Assembly: GCA_004794655.1 (NCBI GenBank)
Contig: SMMW01000524.1
Span: forward strand, 3,559,501-3,623,500
Source of the DNA: Marisa cornuarietis
Taxonomy: Eukaryota > Mollusca > Gastropoda > Architaenioglossa > Ampullariidae
DNA length: 64,000 nucleotides
Direction: 5' to 3'
The notes under the pieces: model-generated
What the model saw: the letters and a program-made list of their open reading frames with translations, nothing else
Told to the model about the DNA's origin: nothing
The model's database searches: none
Made by a program: the position numbers and the translations under genes
Shown: positions 45,950 through 57,984 of the stretch, piece after piece
Layout: each line of letters starts with the position of its first letter
Position numbering within the stretch: position 1 is the first letter of the stretch

Positions 45950-47785
45950 TCGTAAAGATTATCTTTAAGTAACTTTAAATGAAAATCTGAATATAAGGGC
46001 AACGTATAATTATAAGTTTTATTTTTTTCTAAAAAAATGTAAACATAATAAATGAGGAAAAAGTCACACTGGAAAAGGAATAGTGACACCAACACAGGAA
46101 AAAAACGACACCGGTGTAAAAACATCAGTTTCCTGACCTGGAAAAACATTATGATTTTTTTAGACTTTTTACTAAAAGCCATATTTTACAAATTATGATT
46201 TTATACATGTAGTTCAATTTAAACGTTGTCAGGGGCCTAGATAATTAATCAGACTGCTGAACACTTTCTTCATTATTTAGTGAAGAACCACAATAAAGTG
46301 CCCACTGCGTTTGTAGGAAAATGAAGGTCGCTAATGTTTACCGATACGTGAGTGGACAGTTATAACTGTTATTACGATAAATGTCTTTATGAAATGCTTT
46401 TGCTTATTAGCATCCGCCATTTTGGTATAATTAATGCACCGTGTAGTTAAATATAATTGCATCGCACAACATTTAAGAATAAACTGTAGTAAACGGTTAC
46501 ATGTACATTCATCTCGTTCTACATTTGGCTTCAGTCGTGGTCCTGGTGTTTGAACCATAGTAATCTTTGAATTATCGGCATTGGTGTCGAGAGCAAGTCC
46601 ATGTTACCCAGTATCTAAGGGAAGTAATTCAGTAAAAAACTACTGCACGTTCTTAAAGAAGCTATCTCCCTTCAAATTAGTCTGAAATTTTTTAGTCATT
46701 TCTGGTTTTAATTTATTGCTATTGCTTTTTGTAATGTGTAGGTATGTGGGAAAGGGGTTGGAGTTTGTGGCTATTAAAGGTGTCAGGGATTTTAGTGTGT
46801 TTATTTGTGTGTAGGCAGGGTAGGTACCATTTTCATTCCCACGTTTCCCGATGATTTAAAAAGTTCTCCTAGAGAAATTAGTAATACGTAGGTTGCATCT
46901 GTGTTCAAGTATTTCCTCTAACATACATACTAGGGATTATTATAGATTTATTGAAATTTAATGAATGTCGGTTAGGTTAGGTACCGGGGAGAAAAATGCT
47001 CAAAAATGTGGGAAGGATTAGTGAAGTAGGAAAAGCCTAAAATAATGATAACCAGCCCCACCTTCCACCTTGACTCGTCGGCCACCCTTTAAAGCCAGAA
47101 CTTCTTCGCACCGGAGGAAGAGAATGGAGGGAAATTAGGATAACATGCGGTACTGACTATTACAGGCGGTCAGTCGTCTCCAATTACTAATCCGACAGGT
47201 GAGCGGGGTGGAGATCATAGGCACTGCCAACAAGCCAACCAAATAAACGTTTTCTCACCCGACCAGTACTTGCTGTAGGGTCTGACAAAGGTGAGGCGAA
47301 ACGGCTTCTATTTGAATATACTGTCATGTATTATATACATACCTGTACGCTTAAGTAGTAAGAATTGTTTATATACGCATGTGAATTTTGTCTGTTTTTA
47401 GATTTTATTTGCAAATCTCTTTATATCTCGTTCTCTTTCTCACATTTACTGGTAATATTCTGTCCCTAACCTTTTAAAGAAACTCTTACGTATCCAGCTA
47501 ACGAAACAGTAAATTTCCACTTACAGTTTGGTGGTAGGCTTAATTTCTGGTGCAAATCTCCTTATTTATGTCATACACTTATATCTGTCGCCTGAATGGC
47601 TGACCTCTTTACTATGACCGGCAACAAATGGAGAAAAAAGTTAAAATTGCATATTAATTATATAAATAATATAAATATAAATAAGAGAAAAAGTATCTGC
47701 GAGTGCAGTGAGTATCCAGCCCCACGTAGTGACATATCGAGAGCTCTGATAACAAGGTTACTGCAAAACTTACTAATCAAGAGAC
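45950..47785. other. No gene seen
   Basis: Intergenic DNA without a supportable ORF. The stretch 46740-47300 is slightly GC-richer with 'ggtaggta' and 'ccggaggaagagaatggaggg' blocks and may be an unrecognised repeat. Confidence 0.4.
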
Positions 47786-49930
47786 CAAAAGAGATATAAA
47801 TAACGGACAGGATCCAAAGTTAATTTTTAAACTGATGCAGCGGTACTGTACCATTGCTAAGGACAATCGAGTCAGATTTATCATTAACATCAGTGCGGTA
47901 TCTTTCATAGCTTATGGCGCTTAATAAATTTTGGCACAAAAAGTTGGGGAGTGCTCTTCTCCTTCTCTCACTTTTTTTTTTTTGCTTTTTTGTTTGAAAT
48001 CTTAAAAATAATTGTAGAAAAGTTTCATAAGCATCACATTTCATCGGTGGTTGACACACATGTAACTCGATTTTGTAAATAAAATCGATTTCGTAGTACC
48101 AACAAACTTTCCGATCTCACAAGTAGTCTTACAGGCTGAATACAAAGGCACAAGAGACCAGCACTGACAAAAGTAATTCGTAGTTAACAATAAAGGCGAC
48201 AATTTAAAGGTATCTACAGATCTTGTTTGAGCATTAAAGCCTCGGGAGAAAAGAAATATGCTACATAAAATAAAAGAGAAAGAAAACATGTTTATCTAAT
48301 TAAAAAAATTATTAAGAAAACAGATATGACGTACAGAACATGTTTCTGCAATTGTTTAATCCACTCGTTTTGTGTAGCAAAGTTCGTGCACTGAGTGGCT
48401 TGCAGGGGCATAAAACACTAATTCATTCAAACACTGTTATAACGATCTCTTATAATCCTGCTGTGTCTGTTAAATGGGAATTAAGGGAAGTAACTGTTGT
48501 GTCAATCTATCCTTTAATCATTTAAATTCAAAACAGTTTGTTTGCTAGTTCCCTTTTTTCTCTCTTTTCTTTTATTCGTTTTTCGGTCTATTTTCCACTT
48601 GCTTTACCTTTTTTCTCTCGAAAGCGAGTTTTATACTTGCAAGAGAAGAAGCTTTAATGTCACATACAGCCATGCTAGCTATCCATGTGCCATACATAAC
48701 TCACGCAGGTATTCCCCCCTTCCCTCTCTCTCTCTCATTCACTGCTAATCTTCTACTCAAAAACTTTCATATAAATCACTTTCGTATCCAGAAAACAAAG
48801 GCGTATGTTTCCGCCTAAAGCTCAGTGGGAGGCTTCGTATATGTGGTAAGTTCTCCTTCTTTATGAGTCATACACTTACATCTGTCGCCCTCATGGCTGT
48901 CCTACCTACTGTCACCAGGAAATGCTGAATTTTACCGCCTTGCTCTTGCGACAACAATAAAACCACCATAACAACTATCGGAGCATTGATAAAACTTAAT
49001 TACTCCCAAAACTTGTACAGCTTGAAATTATTCTGAGAGCAACAACCGTTTGTTAATGATACATTTACAGCGACTGCGGCAAATGCCCTCAGTATTCTGC
49101 TTTCCGACAGATTCATTATGTGGAAAGAACGGGTTAAGCCGCAACTCGCGTGTTCGAATCTGTTAATTAGCTAAGCAATTCGAGAAAATCAATGATTTAA
49201 ATTAGGAGTCGTTATAAAAAGTCTATTTGCTAGAATCACCTGCTTAAAGACCCATTTTGATTAATATTTTTGCCATAAGATTTTTTTCAACTGTCCGCTA
49301 AGCAATTTATTACATGGAATTGTTATTTATTCTACCCTAGGAATACCGCCAAGTGATCGCTGGTCTAGTGCACAAAAACTCTTGATGTAGGATGTGAACT
49401 TCCCCACATCCATTTGAAAGTGAACGAATTCAAAAATGTCCATGTTAATGTGACACAGCGTACTTTCTGTCGAATGGGTTCTTCAGGAAAGTTAGGTAAC
49501 CAAGGAGAGGAGATGATCACCACCTTCAAGAAAAGTGGTTCCCTCCTACGGTCAAGAGGCTTTCTTGTAACCTGTTAACGCCTAGTGAGGTGACATGTAC
49601 CTGTCCTTAAATTGTAAATCACAACTGTTCAGACTGTTGCTAAATTGTAGAAGCTGGCCATCAACAAGACTTCCATTTTATAGCCAAAGTGTCAGCTACA
49701 CGCTAAATTACAGATAGAGTAAAGCGAATCGATCTCCGGACAGGACTAGCTATTATCGTCAATTATTATCAGCAGAGGCACGAATTGTTCAAAGAAGTTT
49801 AACTACCATCTTACCAAACCAAAATAGTCGCTTGGCAATACACATGTAGATAACAAATCACAAAATGGCGCAAAAAAGGGATTTCTCTTTAGTCAATCAT
49901 TTTAAAATAAAAGAAATGCTGTTTTTCTTT
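47785..49930. repeat. Direct segmental duplication, copy 2
   Basis: Partner of 18465-20600 in the same orientation (see there). The copy differs by many indels and lacks the RTE fragment that adjoins copy 1. Confidence 0.75.
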
Positions 49931-50217
49931 AGTTGGGGCTTCTTATTTTCATGATAGCATTTAATGGAAAGAACGTACAAAATATTTAAAGTTTTGTAGG
50001 TCAGAGTCTGCATTTGAAAATAACAGCGCGCTTTTCTACTTGCGAAGGTACGCATTCTGCTTCATATTCTAAAAAGGTCCAAGAATAAAAAAATGCCTTT
50101 CAAAAAATAACTTAAAATCTCATTTACAAACACTGTAAATATTCCGGTATGGCACGAGACATATTTACTGCATACATAGAATACGCACGATTGATTATAC
50201 CGATAAAGGAGTTCTTG

Positions 50218-50335
50218 CAGTTATCAAAGTACAAGCATCTCTTGTCGTCACCAGCGCTGACAAATGCGTGTCACGTGCTAGCTGTGGACAAAACACCAAG
50301 TGCGCCTGCAATATCCAATACAGTAGGATTATAAA
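50218..50335 (+). pseudogene. Relic EB module exon
   Basis: After 'cttgcag' one frame reads VIKVQASLVVTSADKCVSRA then SCGQNTKCACN. It aligns with the AIKHG-type module ([26 protein letters not shown]). The first cysteine is lost and there is no TTGLC end. It is probably dead. Confidence 0.5.
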
Positions 50336-50503
50336 GTAATATTTATTTTCACAAGTACTGTACATTTTTATTTACTTGTTTTCGATTTTGTTGAAATCTA
50401 CAGTAGCTGCAAGATGGTTATCAAGCGCTAGTTTTTACTATTCAAATTTCAATATTTGTCAGTAAGTCAGTCCCATAGCCAATATTTGTCGCATTATGGA
50501 TAG

Positions 50504-52174
50504 ATGCGACAGATGAAGGGCGCGCCATTCTCACCTGTTGTGGACGTCAATGTCCTGAACAACTACCGTCCAGTTTCCAACTTGTCTTTTCTCTCTACGA
50601 TCATAGAGAAAATAGTTCTGACACAGCTCTGGGCCTACTTACAAGAGCATCATCTTATCCCACAAGCTCAGTCGGCGTATAGACCTTTCCACAGCACCGA
50701 GACCACTCTTATTAAAGTGACAACAGACATATTATCTGCTCTTGACAGTGGTGATGTCTCTCCATTAACCCTACTGGACCTGTCTGCTGCATTTGACACT
50801 ATAGACCACTCTCTGCTTCTTCACAGACTCCACACCCTCTACGGGATTTCTTGACCTGTCCTCTCATGGTTCAACTCCTATCTCACTGATAGGACCCAGA
50901 CTGTGTCAGTTGATGGTCAGACATCTCGCCCTGCTTCACTTTTCTGTGGTGTTCCCCAAGGCTCAGTACTTGGCCCAGTTCTGTTCATCCTGTATACTAA
51001 GCCCCTTTCATCATGCATCCAGTCTCACCAGGTTTCTCATCAATCCTATGCTGATGACACGCAGCTTTACTGTTCCACTCCGCCGGCTGAGTCTCACTCT
51101 GCTATTAGCTCCATAGAAGCTTGTATCAGCGATGTCAAGGGCTGGATGGTAAAAAACAAGCTTAAACTAAATGATGATAAAACGGAAGCCCTCTTGTGCC
51201 ATAGAAGGAGACATCAACCTTCACTCGTCAGTCTGCCCAATCACATCAAGGTGGGCGACAGCAACATCACCTTCACGTCATCTGTTAGGAATCTGGGATT
51301 TATTGTCACTGATGACATGACACTCGATAGACATGTAGCATCTGTCTGTCGGTCTGCCTATTATGAGCTTCGTAAGATCAGTGCTATCCGTCACTTTCTC
51401 ACTACACGCGCTACCAACACTCTTGTCTGTGCGTTTGTTCTTTCTCGACTTGACTACTGCAACTCCTTGCTGGCAGGCTGCCCTGACTACCTCATTCAGA
51501 GACTCCAGAGAGTACAGAGCTCTGCTGCGCGTCTGGTGCTTAGAGCAAGGAAACGGGACCATGTCACTCCTCTCCTTCGTTTTCTACACTGGCTACCCAT
51601 CCGTTCTCGCATTCAGTACAAACTGTCTGTGCTGTGTTTTAATTTCTTTGCTGGCTCCTGTCCTGACTATTTCTCTGAACTTCTCATCCCTTACTCTCCG
51701 TCCAGACAACTACGCTCTTCGTCTGACGACCGTATTCTATCTGTTCCTGTCACCAGAACAACAACATATGGTCACAGGACTTTTGGCTACTGTGCTGCAA
51801 AACAATGGAACTCTCTTCCTTTCCATATCCACCACCTTCCTACAACTGAATCTTTCAAATCTGCACTGAAAACGCACCTCTTCCTTGAGCATTACTCCTA
51901 ACACAGTCCGCACAATGCTCGTCCTTCTTAACCCCGCCCCCTTCCCTCTTGCTACTTTACCCTTCTTTCTCGCAGAATCACTATATTCCTCTGTTCCTGT
52001 TACTTGATGCCTTTTGTTTTCTCTTTCGTCAGTACTGTCGTTTTCTTTCGTCCCTTTGTTCTGTGTCTACTTAGTCCACGTCTCTTCCTCGTTTTAAGCG
52101 CTAAGAGCATGCTCTCTGTGAGTGTGAATATGCGCTATAAAAATCTTCACTATTATTATTATTATTATTATTTA
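50504..52174 (+). mobile_element. CR1/L2-type LINE, 3' half with one nonsense codon
   Basis: A single frame of 465 codons (50504-51901) carries NNYRPVSNLSFLSTIIEK, AFDTIDHSLLLHRL, a PQGSVLGPVLFI motif, the catalytic YADDTQLY, KLKLNDDKTEALL and a C-terminal end WNSLPFHIHHLPTTESFKSA then LKTHLF. The only break is TGA at 50852-50854. The 5' part (endonuclease) is missing. The 3' UTR ends in (TTATTA)n at about 52150-52174, the usual microsatellite-like terminus of this group. It is a relatively young, 5'-truncated insertion. Its end lies 150 bp from the right arm of the inverted duplication. Confidence 0.85.
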
Positions 52175-52511
52175 TTAAAATGTGATTCGCCAGGCAAAAT
52201 GCTATGGTTTTGTCCCTTTTTGTTAAAATACTTTTGTAGAAAATATTTTTTAACGCGACAGACACCTGTAAGTGTTCATGGCTGAAAAGAACAGACAAAT
52301 CAGTCAAAGATATAGACTATTGGTGTACGATTGGTGGTCTTTGCAGTGTATATCAGGTGGGGATGCTTTTAAAGGCAGGTAAACATTGGTACTAATTACT
52401 CAGTTTTGTTTTGCAGATCAATAGCCTAGAAGATATTTTCTATTTCAAAATGTAATACACTTTTATGCTTGCGTTTAATGTTTATAGGGATAGTGTCTGA
52501 ATAGGGGTTAT

Positions 52512-52521
52512 TTGTGTGTGG

Positions 52522-52561
<40 letters not shown>
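52512..52561. repeat. (TG)n microsatellite
   Basis: A run of about 50 bp, the inverted equivalent of the short (AC)n at 6068-6090 in the left arm. Confidence 0.95.
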
Positions 52562-52563
<2 letters not shown>

Positions 52564-54303
52564 CTAGATACTATTTTGATGTGTGTTGTATGTGTAAAAC
52601 TTCTGATATATATATATATATATTTATATTTTTCTGGTACGTTTTCATATATATTAACTGAACTTGGTCATACCTGGATTATCTTTTTATTAGTTGCATG
52701 ATATTGTATAAACACTCAGGTAATCTCACCCGTGTTTGAGTTATGCTTTTGAAGCAATAAAGAATCAGTTTTTTTAATTAGAATGAGTAACAGATAATGA
52801 GATAACGTGAGAGAGAGACCAAAACAACAGGACGGAAAGTTGTTTGTGTACAATGGATTTTGCTGTCTTAATGATTCGGAAAACTAAACATAAGCTACTT
52901 TACTGAATCACATTTCTAGACATGCTCTGTAATGTTATAAACCTGCATGATGTTTTTGACAAAAGCCAAACGTTATGTGTCAAAAACATCTCCCAAGTCT
53001 AACCGTCTTCTAACTGAATTTAAATAAAGAAATTGTGATTAAATATTTTATTAATATTATTCCTCGTAGTCACTTTTTAAACATAACAATATCAACACTA
53101 GACTGATCTGACAAAAACAAATCGGTCTAATTTTTGCAAGCGAAATTACCTATAACTTTAAATCTGTGAAGAAAGTGCTTTCTGCTGTATTTTATATGCT
53201 TAATTTGGATGTTGTTTGCATGCTTAAAAGGGATTTCTAATATGTGTTGATATTGTATTGTGTTATTTTTAGTGTGAGTGTGTTAAAAGAAAAGTTATAA
53301 ACGGCTTTGATTATCTGTGATAAAGATGAGATATTAGTGATATTGAATTGGTAGGGTCCTGAAAATAAGGCTGTCAGTCCAGAAGTCAAGTCTGTGGCTA
53401 GCTTCATTAAGAAACAGTAAGACTACGATACCTTAAACATTGCAAAAAATCATCAATGTTTTCAGTATTCGATACAAACATAATGTAAAACAAAGATCAG
53501 GAAATAAATTATACATCACCTTTATTTGAAGTTTTTTAAATATTATATATATATATATTTATATTTCTCGAGAACATATTCTTATATAATTAAGCTAAAG
53601 ACGTAATGATAATTTAATGTCGACATTTATTTAATAATAAGAAGAAATGTCACATTGACGACTATATTTATTTTGTTTACACCATCGATTTCGAAACAAT
53701 TTGTGCACATGGCTTGTCAAGCACAACGATAGTCAGATCTAGCCAGGATGGCCTCATTTTTCACCATGTGACAGATGCCATGGATCCTCTGTCAAAATAG
53801 AGAAATATCAGAATGGACAAGACGCAGGAGGGTGGAAGGTTTTCACTTATTTTGACTGATGAGGCCCCGACGAAGAGCTGCTATAGTTTGTGTGGAAAAC
53901 CATTTGCACAAATCAATGACAATATTTATTCGAGTAAATTTGATTAAGCTTATGTATTCCTGGCGAGTGCCTCTAAGTTTAGAAAAAGCAAGTTCATCGG
54001 ACAGATTAGTTTAATATTTTACAGTTCTTTTAAATATTTTAGAGGCTGCTCAACAAGATTTTAAAAAGAAGTCCAATATGCAGATTATGAGGGATGCAAT
54101 GACTTTGTTCATTAAAATAAATCAGACTAAAACAAGAGTTTATTACTTCTTAATGTAGACGAGTCACTTTAATCAGGCGTTGAAAGTCAGATATAGAGAA
54201 AATAGTGAAGGGTGTTGAGATTTTAATTCTGTTAAACAAGACGAATTCCTCAGTCCTATACGGAAGCAGTTTCTTGTCAGGAAGTGGATGTTGGCGAGAC
54301 GTT

Positions 54304-54398
54304 TTACATCACATAGTCAGCCAGAGATATGGACATCAACGCCGCGAGCAGCAGCCAGAAGGACAGTGTTGCTGAATTACTCCCCTTGTTCTTAAGAG
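54304..54398 (-). CDS. Small EB gene (- strand), terminal exon: hydrophobic tail
   Basis: On the - strand after 'tattttcag' it reads LKNKGSNSATLSFWLLLAAL then MSISLADYVM and TAA (54306-54304). Same length and layout as 43687-43781, with the WLL.AALMS core conserved. The small/polar stretch followed by a short hydrophobic end suggests a GPI-attachment signal. Confidence 0.75.
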
Positions 54399-54760
54399 CT
54401 GAAAATAGCAATAGGAGTGAGTGAGTGAGTGAGTGAGTGAGTGAGTGAGTGAGTGAGTGAGTGAGTGAGTGAGTGAGTGAGTGAGTGAGTGAGTGAGTGA
54501 GTGAGTCCTTGTGCTTTATCACAGTAGCTCTGTACAGGCCTGACCTGTCTTAAGCGCTGAAATATATGTTTATTATAGTCTGTTATAAATATTGTGTATT
54601 CTTACACGTAATGTATACAAATGTGTTCTTACATAAAATATATACCGTATATACCTAATAAGGGAACATCTAACAACGTGGTGTCTTATAAAGCAAAGTG
54701 TAACTGAATTCTTTTGTGCGAAAACAATGGCAACCAAAGACAGTCATTGGTTAAGTGAAC

Positions 54761-54827
<67 letters not shown>

Positions 54828-57800
54828 TCTCATCTGGGACAGAAATGATGTAATTCTTGGGGATATATTAAAGCGGAGAAAAAAACATTAACTCTCATGG
54901 ATACACTGAGACACTGGCAAAGCTAAAGGCTCAAATTTTAAGAAGCTCTTGAGAAAAAGACAAATCTTCTCTTAGAATAGGAGAATGAAAAACCCGATGG
55001 AGCTGATTACCAGTCTTGGCAGGACTCTCCTAACAATCCCACTGTGCAGTGTGAACTGTTACGGGTTCTAACAAGGATGAAGGTGAAAATCGTCTTGTAC
55101 CTCATCAAAGGAAAGTCAAGCACACTGTCTTCTGGGACTGGAGAGGAGTGATTCTTATGGAGTTCCTAGACCCCAGAAAAAACCCATCAACTATCATCGA
55201 TACACTGAGACAGTGGCAAGACTGAATCTCACATTTTGAGGAATGCTGGAGAAAAAGAAACATCTCTTCTAGAAACACAATAATGACAAACACCAGTACT
55301 GTGGAGACCATAGAGCAAATGATCAATCTTATCTGGACTCTCCTACCAAACCCACTGTGCAGTCTGGACTGTGCTCCTTTTGACTTTGGTTTTAGACGAT
55401 AAGGAATGGAACTCACAGAAACATTTTTTCTAGCAGAGAAGCCATCAAATCATCTGTAAAACAGTTGGTCACCAACACCTGCACAGATTTTTTACATGTT
55501 TGGCATACTGGCTCTTGTTTGTTCCTTGGTGAAATTCATAGCTAAAGATGATGGTTGTGTCAAAAATAGTGTTTCTGTAGCTAAAAATATGTTCAGATAA
55601 ATAAAGACATCATAGAATCTTAATTTACTGACATGATAATCTTATGTCGCTTTACTGAAAGTATTATATTTTATTTTTATATTTTTATATTTTAATACTA
55701 CGAAAACGAGAACGACTTACGGCACAAGCCTGTAGTAGAAGGGATGGCCTTGGTGTCTTCGCATTTACAGACATCAGCAACACACGCAGCGTTGGCCACG
55801 CATTTGTCCGTATTACCAGCACATGACTGCCCGTGTTTGATTGCTGAAATACATCACAGAGATTTTTGTAACCTTCCTTTCTCATGAGAACTGAGCCCGT
55901 GGGTTAGAACCACGTCCACATAATCTTGCAAGGATTGATATGTACTATTATCACATGTCAGTCACTGTAAGGCTAACGAACCCCCACCCGTGCTCTGTTC
56001 GTCTACAAATACACAAATATGACTTATCTAGGGAGGAGTCTCCTATTTTCCGTTCTACACGCATTTCCTATGTTACAGTACGGTTGATTCTCGTAAAAAC
56101 CTTCATTCTCTATTACATAGATACGACCTCCAACTTTGCCCTGACAGTATACAGATGTTTACAGTACGCGATCGAACGTGGCTGTGTGATCTGTGCGTGT
56201 GTGTGCGTGTGAGCGCGCGTGCCTGTTTGTGTGTGTGTCTCTGTGTGTGTGAGTGTGTGTGTGTTCGTGTGTGTGTGTGTGTGTTCTTACTGCTAATCTC
56301 TGTTGTCAAGTGGTCGGGCTTTTCATTGTGTATATTGATTTGTTGTCCGCAGTGTAGGATATTTTGTCAGAGAGGCACTGGAATGGCTGACCACTAAGTA
56401 ACGCGGGAGACTGGGGGGGGAGGGGTTTACTCATGGCCGGGAGGATACTAAATTGTACTACTGTATCTTTGACGCAGGCTCGGATCTCGACCCACAGAGT
56501 TTCGGCCTCGAATCTCAGCGCGAGATTTCCCATCAAAGTGTCAACATCGAGTTTCAACCTCAAATTTCAACTTCAAACTCCAGTCATCAAATCGTCAGTT
56601 CGTCAGACTGTCCTCAGGTCACGTCTTCGACATTCGTCTTCGGAAAAGTCGTTGTGAACCGTCGTCGTCCTCACCTGTCTTCGTGGCTGGTAGTCGCCGC
56701 CGCTATCATCGCCTTTATGTCTGGTCCTGTGGAGGGACCGTAGAATCGTCGGGGTGGCCAGGAGCGCCGGCCATTGCGAGCCACGGACAGCGTCGGGGCC
56801 CAATCAAGGACAGGCTTTGCCCCTCTTTTGTCTACCTCTTTCGTTATACTGTAGCTACTGCTGGGTGTTTAGCCCTTACCAGACCCCAAGCAAAATGAAT
56901 AGACAGGAATAAAAAGAACGAAAAAAAACGAAGAAAGAAATTAGAAAGAAAGGGGAAAAGATAAAACTGAAGTAACATTTTGTAAATTGTAAAATGAAAC
57001 TAATTTATCAACAATAAAGGATTAAAAATATATACTTTTTAACAAAAACCGGAAACAGCTACAAATACTCTCCGAGAAGTTGTGCTTTCTTTTCTAGTTT
57101 ACTAAAATAAGAGCATTACAGCAGTTTTTGATTCAAACTCTACATAAGTAAAAGTACATCCTAAAAGCAGTTAGAAGTAAAATGTAGTGCGGTCCTTTTC
57201 AGAAATAAAAAACGCATAACCTAAGGATAACATCATAACAATATCAGCAAGCATCCTTAGTTTTGAACAGTGCTATTTTGTGGCATTTCGCAATTATTTC
57301 CTTCCAAGCCCCATAAACTTGGAACAGATTACCGGTCAGCCTTCGTCCTTCTCTGACCACCTTTAAGTCCAGACATAAGACACATCTTTTCAGAATGACA
57401 ACTTCTCTGACCCTGTCCTGACATGTTCGTGTATACCGTGTGTCTATAATTTTCTTGGTGTATAAATAAGGGAATGTTGTAGAAGTGAGCATGTCTATGT
57501 GAGTATGGGTGCAAGGGTATTCAGTTGACTTCTGTATATCATTTTTGTAAAGCTCTTTCTTTGGAAAAGCTATATCTAAATGTTCATTATTGTTATTATT
57601 AAATGGCTATGCGCCAGTTTGGTTTGACATCTGGGCTAGAGTATTTTATTTTTCCAGAAAGAGTAAAAATACAATTTAATTGGTTGTCATGAAAAGCTTG
57701 CCTCTTGTTTCTTGATCCCACATTGTCGTGCTTACGAGTTACAATACAAATAACAGCAGCAAATAATGTCTTCACCTACAGCTTCTGTTGCTATCTTCTT

Positions 57801-57902
57801 CATTGAAGACTTTATTCTAAAATTCAGAATAAATCGAACAATAAAAATTTTACCAATCACAAGAAGGTATAAAGAAGTAGCTGAAAGCAGCAGCCGTGCC
57901 AT
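54304..57902 (-). CDS. Small secreted or GPI-anchored single-module EB protein (whole gene span)
   Basis: The exons on the - strand are 57902-57854 (signal peptide), 55843-55721 (one EB module, 41 codons) and 54398-54304 (tail). They join in phase 1 to 267 nt, which is 88 codons plus stop. A further module exon starting at 54556 is truncated by the (GAGT)n region and would introduce a stop, so it must be skipped. Compared with the middle gene, this is the minimal form of the same architecture: signal, module, tail. The two genes are convergent. Confidence 0.6.
54415..54506. repeat. (GAGT)n microsatellite
   Basis: A run of about 92 bp, the reverse complement of the (ACTC)n before the terminal exon of the middle gene. 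It lies in the last intron of the - strand gene. Confidence 0.97.
54513..54556 (-). pseudogene. Truncated VLK-type module exon
   Basis: From 54556 leftwards after 'tatatttcag' it reads ALKTGQACTELL and then TGA TAA. It matches the first third of 710-829 and 42908-43027. A small deletion and then loss of the remainder, up to the (GAGT)n tract, removed five cysteines and the donor. Confidence 0.7.
54761..54827. repeat. (GAT)n microsatellite
   Basis: A run of about 67 bp in an intron of the - strand EB gene, absent from the left arm. Confidence 0.95.
55721..55843 (-). CDS. Small EB gene, module exon (AIKHG type)
   Basis: 123 nt with a 'tttcag' acceptor and 'c|gtaagt' donor on the - strand. It encodes AIKHGQSCAGNTDKCVANAA then CVADVCKCEDTK and TTGLCR with six cysteines. 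It differs from 3593-3715 at a few residues only. Confidence 0.78.
56400..56840. repeat. GC-rich block of the inverted arms
   Basis: GC- and CpG-richer than its surroundings, with repeated 'aaatttcaac', 'tcgtcgtcc' and 'ggcctcgaatctc' phrases. The partner is 2570-3010. The frame at 56453-56743 (+) is partly shared with 2952-2554 (-), but the ends differ. Possibly an unrecognised mobile element carried into both arms. Confidence 0.5.
57300..57600 (+). mobile_element. LINE 3'-end fragment (CR1/L2-like)
   Basis: One frame reads TWNRLPVSLRPSLTTFKSRH then KTHLFRMTTSLT, the C-terminal end of CR1/L2-type polymerases. It is followed by a short UTR ending in 'ttattgttattatta'. Strongly 5'-truncated. 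It lies in the first intron of the - strand EB gene. Confidence 0.65.
57854..57902 (-). CDS. Small EB gene, exon 1: signal peptide
   Basis: The ATG on the - strand at 57902 (context cgaaATGg) opens MARLLLSATSLYLLVI, one further base and a 'g|gtaaaa' donor. Its 49 nt, ending (LLVIG) and promoter spacing match exon 1 of the middle gene. Typical secretory signal. Confidence 0.75.
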
Positions 57903-57975
57903 TTCGAATCTGGTGGTGTGTTAGAATCAGTTTGAGTCACCTGCTGCTAACTGACTGTGTTCTGAAGACCATGGA

Positions 57976-57984
57976 CCTTTTATA
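57976..57984 (-). promoter_or_regulatory. TATA box of the small EB gene
   Basis: 'tataaaagg' on the - strand, 82 bp upstream of the ATG, inside a block conserved with the middle gene (ggactagtataaaaggtcc). Confidence 0.65.

Larger units (their letters stand above)
52325..56885. repeat. Right arm of the large inverted duplication
   Basis: Reverse complement of 2520-6290. It retains a segment of about 0.8 kb (54240-55030) that the left arm lacks. That segment holds the terminal exon, a (GAGT)n run and a (GAT)n run. The arm carries most of the small - strand EB gene. Confidence 0.85.
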
